NCBI GenBank assembly: GCA_040904825.1 | Contig: JBBDSU010000020.1 | Span: 101,492 to 165,491, forward strand | DNA: 64,000 bases | From: JBBDSU01 sp040904825 | GTDB taxonomy: Bacteria > Actinomycetota > Nitriliruptoria > Nitriliruptorales > Nitriliruptoraceae | Direction of reading: 5' to 3' | Shown here: positions 16,575-24,948 of the stretch, piece after piece | Numbering within the stretch: the first letter of the stretch is position 1 | Layout of the letters: each line of letters starts with the position of its first letter | Program-made: the position numbers and the translations under genes | Notes under the pieces: generated by a model | Databases searched by the model: none | Told to the model about the DNA's origin: nothing | What the model saw: the letters and a program-made list of their open reading frames with translations, nothing else

Positions 16575-17243
16575 ATGCAACTGTTTCTCGACACTGCCGA
16601 CATCACCGAGATTCGCCAGATCAACAGTTGGGGGGTGCTTGACGGGGTAACGACCAACCCGTCGTTGGCCGCTGCCGAAGGGCGCGACTTCAACGAGATG
16701 ATCGCCGAGATCTGCGCTGAAGTCGATGGTGATGTCAGTGCCGAGGTCGTGTCGATCGATACCGATGGCATGCTGGCTGAAGCTCGCGAACTCCGCAAGA
16801 TCGCCGATAACGTGGTCATCAAGCTGCCATTGATTCCGGCAGGATTGGGTGCCTGTGCGCAACTGGCGCGAGAAGGCGTCCGCACCAACGTCACGTTGTG
16901 CTTCTCTCCGACGCAAGCAATCCTGGCGGCTCGGGCAGGCGCCACCTACGTGTCGCCGTTCTTGGGTCGTCTTGATGACATCGCCAACGACGGAATCGGG
17001 CTTCTCGAAGAGATCTGCCATGTGTTCGCCGTCCAGGGCTACGAGACCAAGGTGCTCGCGGCGTCACTTCGGCATCCACAGCACGTCGTTCAGGCAGCGC
17101 AGGCTGGTGCAGACATCGCCACCCTGCCAGCCAAAGTGTTCCACCAGATGGTCACCCATCCGCTCACCGATTCGGGACTTGCCCGATTCCTCGCTGACTG
17201 GGATGCCTACAAAGCAGCGACGTCCTCACCGAACAACCACTGA
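16575..17243 (+). CDS. tal: Small transaldolase (TalC/FSA type)
   Basis: 222 residues, the length of the short transaldolase / fructose-6-phosphate aldolase class. The Schiff-base lysine is Lys83 in VVIKLPLIP; other family segments are MQLFLDTADI, GVTTNPSLAA, NVTLCFSPTQAILAARAGA and YVSPFLGRLDD. Pentose-phosphate pathway. Start ATG 16575 matches the family N-terminus and has GGAG nine bases upstream; the longer open frame to 16407 is non-coding in character. Confidence 0.92.
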   Translation: MQLFLDTADITEIRQINSWGVLDGVTTNPSLAAAEGRDFNEMIAEICAEVDGDVSAEVVSIDTDGMLAEARELRKIADNVVIKLPLIPAGLGACAQLAREGVRTNVTLCFSPTQAILAARAGATYVSPFLGRLDDIANDGIGLLEEICHVFAVQGYETKVLAASLRHPQHVVQAAQAGADIATLPAKVFHQMVTHPLTDSGLARFLADWDAYKAATSSPNNH

Positions 17244-17293
17244 CCTCGCATCACCCGTCAGCCCCGCGTGGGGCGACGAGACAGGGAGAATCC

Positions 17294-19321
17294 ATGGATC
17301 GCAGCGTGCTCGAGAAGAAGGCGCTGACCGAACTCCGCGCTATCGCCTCGACTCTCGAACTGCCGGGCTATCAACGCCTGCGCAAGTCCGACCTGGTTGA
17401 TCTGATCATCGACCAGGGAGGGAATGCTGTTTCGCAGGTTGCGTTCAACGACGTCGTGGCAACGACGTCTGAGGGAGCCAGCGGCAACTCGGCAAACGGC
17501 GATCATGAGGCTGCCGACGGCGCTCGCACCAACGGGTCTGGCGGGTCATCGGGGTCTACGGCGACGATCTCCGAGGACCACGATGATGCCGAGCGGCTCC
17601 GGGCTCGTCGCCGCGGCGGTGGCGCCGACGACGGCCGCGCCGATGGAAGGTCGGCTGACGGCACGTCGGATGACGACGGTCAGGGTCGTGACGGTGGCGA
17701 CACCGCGACGAGGCAACGCACGCGTGTCAGGGCCGGTGAGCGGGCCGCATCGTCGCGGGCGAGCAACGAGTCGGACGACAGCGAGGACCGGTCCGCTGGC
17801 GGTTTCGCCACTGACGCATCTGGTGAGGAGGGCGGATCGCATCGGTCACAACGCGATGGTGGCGGCACCGACTCCGATGGTGATGCCAGGCAGCGTGCAG
17901 GCCGTCCTGGCGGCGACAACCGGGGCGATGATCGTTCGCAGCAGCGTGGCGGCCAGCGCGCCAACAACGGCAGCCAGTCAGGCAGCAATCGCCAAGGTGG
18001 CGGCCAGGGCGAAAGCAGCCAGGGCGATGGCGGTCAGCGAGGCAGCCAAGGGGGCGGCCAGAGTGGCAGTCACTCCGGCGGCGGCCAAGGTGGCGATGAC
18101 CAGTCGGGCAACCGCAACAAGCGTGACCGGCGTCGCAAGGGGCGCGGGGGCCAAGGCCAAGGTCAAGGCCATCAGCAGCAGGAGAACTTCGACGACGCGG
18201 AAGTCCGCGAGGGCGTCCTCGACCTGCTTCCCGAGGGCTACGGGTTCCTGCGCGTCACCGGGTACCTCTCAGGCAACCGGGACGTCTACGTATCACAGTC
18301 GTTCGTGCGCCGCTTCGACTTGCGCCGGGGCGACCGTGTCGGTGGGCCGATCCGACGCAACAAGAACAACGACAAGTTCCCCGCACTCGCGCGGGTCGAC
18401 ACCGTCGAAGGCGAGGAAGTCTCGCAGGAGGGCGCGCCTGCCAAGCGCGTCGAGTTCAAGGATCTCACGCCGCTGTTCCCAGATGAACGGCTGCGGCTTG
18501 AGGTCGAATCGAACTCCCCGATCGCGATGCGTCTGGTTGACATGATCGCTCCGATCGGCAAGGGCCAGCGTGGTCTGCTGGTGTCACCGCCTAAGGCCGG
18601 CAAGACGACCGTGCTCAAGCAGTTGGCGCACGCCATCGAAGCAAACAACCCCGAGGTGCACCTGATGGTGCTGCTCGTTGACGAACGCCCCGAAGAGGTC
18701 ACTGACTTCGAGCGTTCAACGAAGGGCGAGGTCATCTCGTCGACATTCGATCGTCCGGCCGAGGACCACACGCAGGTGGCCGAACTGACGATTGAGCGCG
18801 CCAAGCGCCTTGTCGAACGTGGCCTCGATGTGGTGATCTTGCTCGACTCGATCACGAGGCTCGGCCGCGCCTACAACCTTGCGGCCCCGGCAAGCGGCCG
18901 GATCCTGTCTGGAGGTATCGACTCGGCGGCGCTCTACCCACCGAAGCGATTCTTTGGCGCCGCCCGCAACATCGAAGGTGGCGGCAGCCTGACGATCATT
19001 GCCAGTGCACTGATCGACACCGGCTCGAAGATGGATGAAGTCATCTTCGAAGAGTTCAAAGGCACCGGCAACATGGAGTTGCGTCTCGACCGTCGCATGG
19101 AGCAGAAGCGCATCTTCCCGGCGATTGACATTCAGGCGTCCGGCACACGTCGGGAAGAGCTGCTGCTCGACCCGGATGAGTTGTCGACGATCTGGAAGCT
19201 TCGCCGGCTGTTGTCCACCATGGACTCCGAAGCGGCGCTTCAGTTGCTGATTGACAAGCTCAAGGCGACGAAGTCCAACAGCCAGTTCCTTCAGATGATC
19301 GCCAAGTCCAACCTGCAGTGA
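17294..19321 (+). CDS. rho: Transcription termination factor Rho with long low-complexity insertion
   Basis: 675 residues, far longer than the ~420 of E. coli Rho. Rho_N helical domain (about 1-55), then roughly 240 residues of Gly/Asp/Ser/Arg followed by Gln/Gly/Asn-rich low-complexity sequence, the RNA-binding cold-shock-like domain (EGVLDLLPEGYGFLRVTGYLSG, from about 297), and the hexameric ATPase with Walker A PKAGKTT (about 433-439), VVILLDSITRLGRAYN and the Q/R-loop region LSGGIDSAALYPPKRFFGAARN. ATG 17294 has GGGAGA six bases upstream. The insertion is a known actinobacterial feature. Confidence 0.97.
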   Translation: MDRSVLEKKALTELRAIASTLELPGYQRLRKSDLVDLIIDQGGNAVSQVAFNDVVATTSEGASGNSANGDHEAADGARTNGSGGSSGSTATISEDHDDAERLRARRRGGGADDGRADGRSADGTSDDDGQGRDGGDTATRQRTRVRAGERAASSRASNESDDSEDRSAGGFATDASGEEGGSHRSQRDGGGTDSDGDARQRAGRPGGDNRGDDRSQQRGGQRANNGSQSGSNRQGGGQGESSQGDGGQRGSQGGGQSGSHSGGGQGGDDQSGNRNKRDRRRKGRGGQGQGQGHQQQENFDDAEVREGVLDLLPEGYGFLRVTGYLSGNRDVYVSQSFVRRFDLRRGDRVGGPIRRNKNNDKFPALARVDTVEGEEVSQEGAPAKRVEFKDLTPLFPDERLRLEVESNSPIAMRLVDMIAPIGKGQRGLLVSPPKAGKTTVLKQLAHAIEANNPEVHLMVLLVDERPEEVTDFERSTKGEVISSTFDRPAEDHTQVAELTIERAKRLVERGLDVVILLDSITRLGRAYNLAAPASGRILSGGIDSAALYPPKRFFGAARNIEGGGSLTIIASALIDTGSKMDEVIFEEFKGTGNMELRLDRRMEQKRIFPAIDIQASGTRREELLLDPDELSTIWKLRRLLSTMDSEAALQLLIDKLKATKSNSQFLQMIAKSNLQ

Positions 19322-19420
19322 CCGGTACGCTGCCGGATTCCGGTGCGGCGCCACAAGCCATTGCGTATCACCGCTATCCAGCCCGATCACCGGTTGCCAC
19401 CGGGACGGAGATGAGACGAC

Positions 19421-19627
19421 ATGAAGCAGGGCATTCACCCCGAATACACGATGACCACCGTCACGTGCTCGTGCGGAAACTCCTTTGAGACCCGCACGAC
19501 CGTTGACAAGGTCAGCGTCGAGCTGTGCAACCAGTGCCACCCGTTCTACACCGGGAAGCAGAAGCTGGTGGACACCGGTGGTCGTGTAGACCGCTTCCGC
19601 CGGCGCCTTGAGAAGGCCGGATCCTGA
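19421..19627 (+). CDS. rpmE: 50S ribosomal protein L31, zinc-binding form
   Basis: 68 residues: MKQGIHPEY at the start, then CSCG and CNQC forming the zinc ribbon of the C+ type of bL31, and HPFYTGKQKLVDTGGRVDRFRRR. ATG 19421 is preceded by GAGATGAGA. Its final codon and stop overlap the probable CTG start of the next gene. Confidence 0.97.
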   Translation: MKQGIHPEYTMTTVTCSCGNSFETRTTVDKVSVELCNQCHPFYTGKQKLVDTGGRVDRFRRRLEKAGS

Positions 19628-20808
19628 CCGAACAGGATGCACCTGGTCAGTCACCGTCGGCCGACGGTTCGTCCGACCTGCATGCTGACGGCCAGCGAGA
19701 CCCTGGCCAGGCACACCAGTCCGATGACAACTCCGACTCAACGGCTCCTCGGTATTACGGGGGACAGGCGGTCATCGAAGGTGTGATGATGCGCGGGGTC
19801 GACCGCTGGGCGGTCGCTGTGCGTCGCCCCGATGACTCGATCTGGCTGGAATGCCATCCGGTTTCCGACGCTCCCGACCGTCGTTCGTGGCTGAAGTGGC
19901 CGCTGATTCGCGGCTGCTATGCGCTGGTGGATTCACTGACCATTGGCTTCAAAGCGCTCAACATCGCGGCTGCCAAGGCCGCCGACGAGGACGAGGAAGA
20001 GCTCGGCTCAGTCGCCAGTGGGATTTCGATGGCGATCGCGCTGGTGCTGTTCGTCGGTGTCTTCATCTTCCTGCCGTCGGCGGGAACCAAAGGCATCGAC
20101 CGCCTCATCGGTGATGTCATGGGCGACGGCGTGTGGTTCCACATCGTCGAGTCCGTGGTGCGGATCGCCATCTTCCTCGGCTACCTGTGGGCGATCTCAC
20201 TGATGGAGGACATCAAGCGTGTCTTCCAGTACCACGGTGCTGAGCACAAGACGATCGCGGCGTGGGAACACAACGAGCGCCTCGAACCGTCCACCGTTGA
20301 CCGCTACTCGACATTGCACGTGCGCTGTGGGACTAACTTCCTGATCCTGGTCATGTTGCTGGCGATCGTCGTCTACACAGCCGGAGGCCTGTTGGTGCCT
20401 CCCCCGGAAGGCATTGCCTGGTACAGCGCGGTCCTCTACCACGTCGTACTGCGGCTGGTGCTGCTGCCGGTGGTGGCAGGCCTTGCATATGAAGGTCTGC
20501 GGGTCGGTGCGCGCTACGACAATGTGTTGGTCCGCGCCATCATGAAGCCCGGGCTGTGGTTGCAGTTGATCACCACGCGACCACCTGACCGTGATCAGAT
20601 CGAAGTCGCCATCCGGTCGTTCGAGGCGGTCGTGCCGGCTGAAGATCTGCAAGGCCGCGTTGCGACGGGGCTGGCCAGTCCTGTGGCGCTGGCCGCTCAC
20701 GGGCTTCCGGTCCGACTGACCGACGCTCAGTTGGTCCCCGCCGGCCACGAGGGTGATAGTCAGCCAACGGCAACGACCGGGGTTGACGATCGGCACGACG
20801 GGGCTTAG
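19624..20808 (+). CDS. DUF1385 multi-pass membrane protein, apparent CTG start
   Basis: About 394 residues. The DUF1385 N-terminal hallmark YYGGQAVIEGVMMRG begins upstream of the first ATG/GTG (19783), so the gene must start earlier, and the frame is closed by a TGA at 19609. Between them no ATG, GTG or TTG exists in frame. CTG 19624 overlaps the rpmE stop (CTGA) and has AAGG seven bases upstream, so it is taken as start. At least four membrane helices and the conserved YHGAEHKTIAAWE loop follow. Function unknown; position after rpmE is conserved in many Gram-positive genomes. Confidence 0.85.
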   Translation: MTEQDAPGQSPSADGSSDLHADGQRDPGQAHQSDDNSDSTAPRYYGGQAVIEGVMMRGVDRWAVAVRRPDDSIWLECHPVSDAPDRRSWLKWPLIRGCYALVDSLTIGFKALNIAAAKAADEDEEELGSVASGISMAIALVLFVGVFIFLPSAGTKGIDRLIGDVMGDGVWFHIVESVVRIAIFLGYLWAISLMEDIKRVFQYHGAEHKTIAAWEHNERLEPSTVDRYSTLHVRCGTNFLILVMLLAIVVYTAGGLLVPPPEGIAWYSAVLYHVVLRLVLLPVVAGLAYEGLRVGARYDNVLVRAIMKPGLWLQLITTRPPDRDQIEVAIRSFEAVVPAEDLQGRVATGLASPVALAAHGLPVRLTDAQLVPAGHEGDSQPTATTGVDDRHDGA

Positions 20809-20851
20809 CGCTCAATGGCGCCCCTGTCCGCCTGCGTACCCGGAGCCCATC

Positions 20852-21946
20852 GTGTTCGAACGTCTGACCGAAGTTGAGGAACGTTTCCGCGACATCGAAC
20901 GGCAACTGTCCGATCCTGCCACCATGGAGGATTCTTCTCGCTATACCACCTTGGCGCGCCAGCATGCCGAGCTCGCGCCGATTGTCGCCGACTACCGCGA
21001 CTGGCGTCAGGCCACGGACGATCTCGAGGTTGCCCGCCAAATGGCGCGTGAGGCCCTCGGCGATGATCGTGCGCTGGCCGAGAGTGAGATCACCGACTAC
21101 GAAGCGCAGATTGCTGTCCTCGAAGCCCGGTTGCGTGATCATCTGGTGCCCACCGACCCGCTCGACGATCGCGATGTCATCATTGAGATCCGTGCCGCAG
21201 CGGGTGGCGACGAAGCTGGCCTGTTCGCGGGCGAGCTGTGTGACATGTACGGACGGTTTGCGCAGGCCCGTGGGTGGCAGGTCACTTCGTTGTCACAGTC
21301 GTTGCAAGGCATCGGCGGGGTCAAAGAGGCCATTCTTGAGGTCAAGGGCACGGGCGCCTTCGCCCACCTGAAGCATGAATCGGGCGTCCACCGGGTCCAG
21401 CGTGTACCGGCTACCGAATCGCAGGGGCGCATCCACACGTCAACAGCTTCGGTGGCGGTGTTGCCTGTGGCCGACGATGTCGAGGTGGACATCGCACCGG
21501 GAGATCTGCGCATCGATGTCTATCGCTCGTCGGGTCCTGGTGGCCAAAGCGTCAATACCACCGATTCGGCGGTGCGCATCACCCACCTTCCTACCGGTGT
21601 GGTGGTGGCGTGCCAAGACGAAAAATCGCAGCATCAGAATCGTGACAAGGCCATGCGGATCCTGCGATCCAGGCTCTTGCAGGCTGAACAGGAACGTCAG
21701 GCCAGCGCTCGCGCTGATGCCCGCCGAGGCCAGATCGGCACGGGTGACCGTTCTGAGAAGATCAGGACCTACAACGTTCCCCAGTCGCGAGTGACCGATC
21801 ATCGCATCGGCTTTACGACTCACGCGTTGGCCGACGTGCTCTCAGGGTCGCTCGACGACATCATCGCGGCGCTACGACGTGCCGAACGAGAGCAGAAGCT
21901 GGCAGAGATCGGCGACGAAGCCGATCGTTCCGAGGCCACAACGTGA
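20852..21946 (+). CDS. prfA: Peptide chain release factor 1
   Basis: 364 residues. Recognises UAA and UAG and triggers peptidyl-tRNA hydrolysis. Coiled-coil N-terminus, central HRVQRVPATESQGRIHTSTA, and the catalytic GGQ at 230-232 in SGPGGQSVNTTDSAVR, whose glutamine is methylated by PrmC, encoded next. The PET-type codon-recognition tripeptide region lies just before (HESGVHRVQRVPATES). GTG 20852 with GGAG six bases upstream gives the family start FERLTEVEERF; it overlaps no gene. Confidence 0.97.
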   Translation: MFERLTEVEERFRDIERQLSDPATMEDSSRYTTLARQHAELAPIVADYRDWRQATDDLEVARQMAREALGDDRALAESEITDYEAQIAVLEARLRDHLVPTDPLDDRDVIIEIRAAAGGDEAGLFAGELCDMYGRFAQARGWQVTSLSQSLQGIGGVKEAILEVKGTGAFAHLKHESGVHRVQRVPATESQGRIHTSTASVAVLPVADDVEVDIAPGDLRIDVYRSSGPGGQSVNTTDSAVRITHLPTGVVVACQDEKSQHQNRDKAMRILRSRLLQAEQERQASARADARRGQIGTGDRSEKIRTYNVPQSRVTDHRIGFTTHALADVLSGSLDDIIAALRRAEREQKLAEIGDEADRSEATT

Positions 21947-22830
21947 TGATTCAGACGCAGCCACGCACGGCCGGTGACGTCGCCGAGGAAGTCGCGGCGC
22001 AACTGGCAGTTGCTGCGGTGCCCGCCGCCGACGTCGATGCTCGCTGGCTCATCGCATCGTTTCTCAAGGTCGACCCGTGGCAATCACCAGACACGCCGGT
22101 CACGCTGACTTGCGCGCTCGCCGAGGCGGTAGCACGCCGTGCACGGCGCGAGCCTCTGCAGTTGATCGTGGGGTCGACCGCGTTCCTCGATCTGACCATC
22201 GCATGCAGGCCCGGAGTGTTCATCCCACGTCCCGAGACCGAAATGCTTGCCGAGATGGCCATCGCGGCGGCGTTGGAGCGCGACGCCGCGATCGTCGCCG
22301 AGCCATGTACGGGCAGCGGCGCCATCGCCTGCGCCGTTGCCGCTCACGTGCCCGGCGTGACGATCGTGGCGACCGATGTTGACGAAGCTGCCGTCACCTT
22401 GGCCCGCGACAACGCGATGATGACGCTGGACGCCGCGAGCCATGCTGCAACGATCAAGGTGTTGCGAGGCGACCTGTTCACCCCCGTTGCTCCGGCATTC
22501 GCCGGGCGAGTCGACGTGGTGGTGGCCAACCCGCCCTACCTGCCTGCCTCGGACGTCGGCTCTTGGATGCCCGAAGTCAGTGATCATGATCCACCCGGAG
22601 CGCTGGTAGCAGGGCCTGACGGCAATGAGACGGTGGTCAGGATCATGCACGACGCGCGCAAGTGGCTGCGACCCGAGGGTGTCGTGATGATGGAGATCGA
22701 CACCCGCCGAGCTAATGAGGTCGTCGCGTTGGCCAGATCGGTGGGGTGGAGCGACATCGAGGTCGTTGACGACCTGACGGGTCGGCCACGATTCATCCTG
22801 CTGAGAGGACCGCAATCTCGGGTCGCGTGA
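21946..22830 (+). CDS. prmC: Release factor glutamine methyltransferase
   Basis: 294 residues. Methylates the GGQ glutamine of release factors. N-terminal helical substrate domain, EPLQLIVGSTAFLDL, FIPRPETEMLAE, SAM-binding EPCTGSGAIACAVAAHVP and the catalytic NPPY at 195-198. ATG 21946 shares a base with the prfA stop; GTG 21943 (overlap GTGA, GAGG seven bases upstream) is equally possible. Confidence 0.95.
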   Translation: MIQTQPRTAGDVAEEVAAQLAVAAVPAADVDARWLIASFLKVDPWQSPDTPVTLTCALAEAVARRARREPLQLIVGSTAFLDLTIACRPGVFIPRPETEMLAEMAIAAALERDAAIVAEPCTGSGAIACAVAAHVPGVTIVATDVDEAAVTLARDNAMMTLDAASHAATIKVLRGDLFTPVAPAFAGRVDVVVANPPYLPASDVGSWMPEVSDHDPPGALVAGPDGNETVVRIMHDARKWLRPEGVVMMEIDTRRANEVVALARSVGWSDIEVVDDLTGRPRFILLRGPQSRVA

Positions 22831-22852
22831 CCGCTTGCCGAAAGGAAACGCC

Positions 22853-23572
22853 ATGGAGCAGGTGCCACCGTCAGGACACGACGATGGAGCGGACCCACCC
22901 ACGGTCGTGGATGCGATCGATGACCGCGAGCATGCCATCACAGCTGCTGCGGACGCACTGCGGGCAGGTGAGCTGGTCGTGCTGCCCACCGACACCGTCT
23001 ATGGACTTGCCGCCGATGCGTTCCATCAGAAAGGCACGGCCAGGATCTTCACCGCCAAGCAGCGGTCACGATCACTGCCGCTGCCGGTGTTGGTGCGCTC
23101 GCCGAAGCAACTGCTCGGTCTGTGCACCGACCTGCCGCCAGCGGCAGAGCGGCTTATGGCGGCGTATTGGCCAGGGCCGTTGACGCTGGTGGTGCCAGCG
23201 CAACCTGGCATGCAATGGGATCTTGGACGCAACGAAGGGACGATCGGTGTGCGGATGCCGCTCGATGACATCACGCTCGATGTCATTCGGCAGTTGGGGC
23301 CGCTGGCGGTGACCAGCGCTAATACTTCGGGAAGCCCGCCAGCCCGCACCATCGCCGAAGCGATCAGCCAGCTCGGCGGCAGCGTTGAGGTGTATGTCGA
23401 TGGTGGTCCGCGAGAAGGTGGAGCCGCGTCGACCGTGGTCGACCTGACACGGAGCACGGCAATGATCCTGCGGAGTGGTGATCTTGACGATAATGATGTG
23501 ACCGCGGTGGCCGAAGGCGCCTTGGATCCGCTGGAAGCAGCAGCCCGGTGGACCGCGTCAACGGCTACATGA
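22853..23572 (+). CDS. tsaC: Threonylcarbamoyl-AMP synthase (YrdC/Sua5 family)
   Basis: 239 residues. Makes threonylcarbamoyl-AMP for the t6A37 modification of ANN-decoding tRNAs. YrdC core motifs: LPTDTVYGLAADA, KQRSRSLPLPVLV, YWPGPLTLVV, IGVRMP and VTSANTSGSPPA. The C-terminal tail (from about 185) is short, without a full Sua5 domain. ATG 22853 is preceded by AAAGGA at six bases, better than the TTG at 22835. Part of the prfA-prmC-tsaC translation cluster. Confidence 0.94.
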   Translation: MEQVPPSGHDDGADPPTVVDAIDDREHAITAAADALRAGELVVLPTDTVYGLAADAFHQKGTARIFTAKQRSRSLPLPVLVRSPKQLLGLCTDLPPAAERLMAAYWPGPLTLVVPAQPGMQWDLGRNEGTIGVRMPLDDITLDVIRQLGPLAVTSANTSGSPPARTIAEAISQLGGSVEVYVDGGPREGGAASTVVDLTRSTAMILRSGDLDDNDVTAVAEGALDPLEAAARWTASTAT

Positions 23573-23591
23573 TCGGGGGAGGTAGGGCGCT

Positions 23592-24905
23592 GTGGCCGAT
23601 AGCCTCGCAGCGCCAGTCGTCCGTCGACGTATCGAGTGCTGCGTGAACACATTCTGGGGTCCGGATTTCGATGAGCTGCGCGCTACAGATCCGCAGGTCG
23701 CAGCAGGCCTGTTGACCGAGCTGGAACGCCAGCGCGGGAAACTTCAGCTCATCGCATCGGAAAACTTCGCGTCACCTGCGGTCATGGCGGCGCAGGCGTC
23801 GGTCCTGACCAACAAGTACGCGGAGGGCTATCCGGGTCGCCGCTACTACGGTGGATGCGAAGAGGCGATCGACCCGCTGGAGCAGTTGGCGATCGATCGT
23901 GCCAAGGAGCTGTTCGGCGCCGACCACGCCAACGTGCAACCACATTCGGGAGCCAGCGCCAACATTGCCGCCTACTTCGCCACGGTCGCTCCCGGCGACA
24001 CCGTCCTGGCGATGTCCCTGCCTCACGGAGGTCATCTCACCCACGGCATGGCGATCAACTTCTCCGGCAAATGGTTCAACATCGTCTCGTACGGCGTGGA
24101 TGAAACGTCCGAGACCATCGACATGGACAAAGTCGCAGCCCTGGCTCGCGAACACCGGCCCAAGCTGATCATCGCTGGCTGGTCGGCGTATCCGCGACAG
24201 CTTGATTTCGAGGCATTCCGCGCGATCGCTGACGAGGTCGACGCGGTCCTGATGTGCGATGCGGCGCACTTCATCGGCCTCGTTGCAGGCGGCGTGCACC
24301 CGTCGCCGGTGCCGTGGTGTGACATCGTCACCTTCACCACCCACAAGACCCTGCGAGGGCCGCGCGGCGCGATCATCCTCACCAACGAACGGTTCGCGAC
24401 CGCGATCGACAAAGCGGTGTTCCCCGGCACCCAAGGCGGGCCGCTTGAACACGTCGTGGCAGCCAAGGCGGTCGCGCTCAAGGAGGCGATGGATCCGTCG
24501 TTCGGTGATTACGCGCGCCACATTCTTGACGACGCACGTGCACTGGCTGACGGTCTGGCTGAGCACGGATATCGCATCACCTCCGGTGGCACCGATACCC
24601 ATCTGTTCCTGGCCGATGTCACCTCGAAGGGCCTGACTGGTGCGCAAGCTGAAGCACGGTGTGACGCTGCCGGCATCGTGTTGAACAAGAACGCCATCCC
24701 ATTCGATACTCACCCGCCTGCCGTCGCCTCCGGCATCCGAGCGGGTACCTCGTGTGTTGCTACCCAAGGCATGGGTCCCGGCGAGCTGACACAGATCGCA
24801 GGGTTGATCGATCAGGCGCTGACGGGCTCCGAGGATGAGGTGGCCTCGGTGCGCGCGCAGGTCGCAGAGTTGGTCACAACGTTCCCGGCGTATCCGCGGA
24901 CCTGA
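23592..24905 (+). CDS. glyA: Serine hydroxymethyltransferase
   Basis: 437-residue PLP enzyme interconverting serine and glycine and charging tetrahydrofolate with a one-carbon unit. Motifs: QLIASENFASPAVMAAQASVLTNKYAEGYPGRRYYGG, the PLP lysine in TFTTHKTLRGPRG, and HNPP-like DTHPPAVASGIRAGT. GTG 23592 is taken because GGGGGAGG precedes it by nine bases; a shorter GTG at 23643 lacks a ribosome site but matches the usual family N-terminus. Inserted between tsaC and wecA relative to mycobacteria. Confidence 0.96.
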   Translation: MADSLAAPVVRRRIECCVNTFWGPDFDELRATDPQVAAGLLTELERQRGKLQLIASENFASPAVMAAQASVLTNKYAEGYPGRRYYGGCEEAIDPLEQLAIDRAKELFGADHANVQPHSGASANIAAYFATVAPGDTVLAMSLPHGGHLTHGMAINFSGKWFNIVSYGVDETSETIDMDKVAALAREHRPKLIIAGWSAYPRQLDFEAFRAIADEVDAVLMCDAAHFIGLVAGGVHPSPVPWCDIVTFTTHKTLRGPRGAIILTNERFATAIDKAVFPGTQGGPLEHVVAAKAVALKEAMDPSFGDYARHILDDARALADGLAEHGYRITSGGTDTHLFLADVTSKGLTGAQAEARCDAAGIVLNKNAIPFDTHPPAVASGIRAGTSCVATQGMGPGELTQIAGLIDQALTGSEDEVASVRAQVAELVTTFPAYPRT

Positions 24906-24948
24906 TGCCCAGCGTTGTGGCCGGCCGGACAGAAGGGCGGCGGGTGAC

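Noticed and set aside
17459..18183. Possibility that the rho low-complexity region is a repeat-driven assembly error
   Set aside because: The frame is intact, the repeats are not exact at DNA level, and long insertions at this point are normal for actinobacterial Rho.
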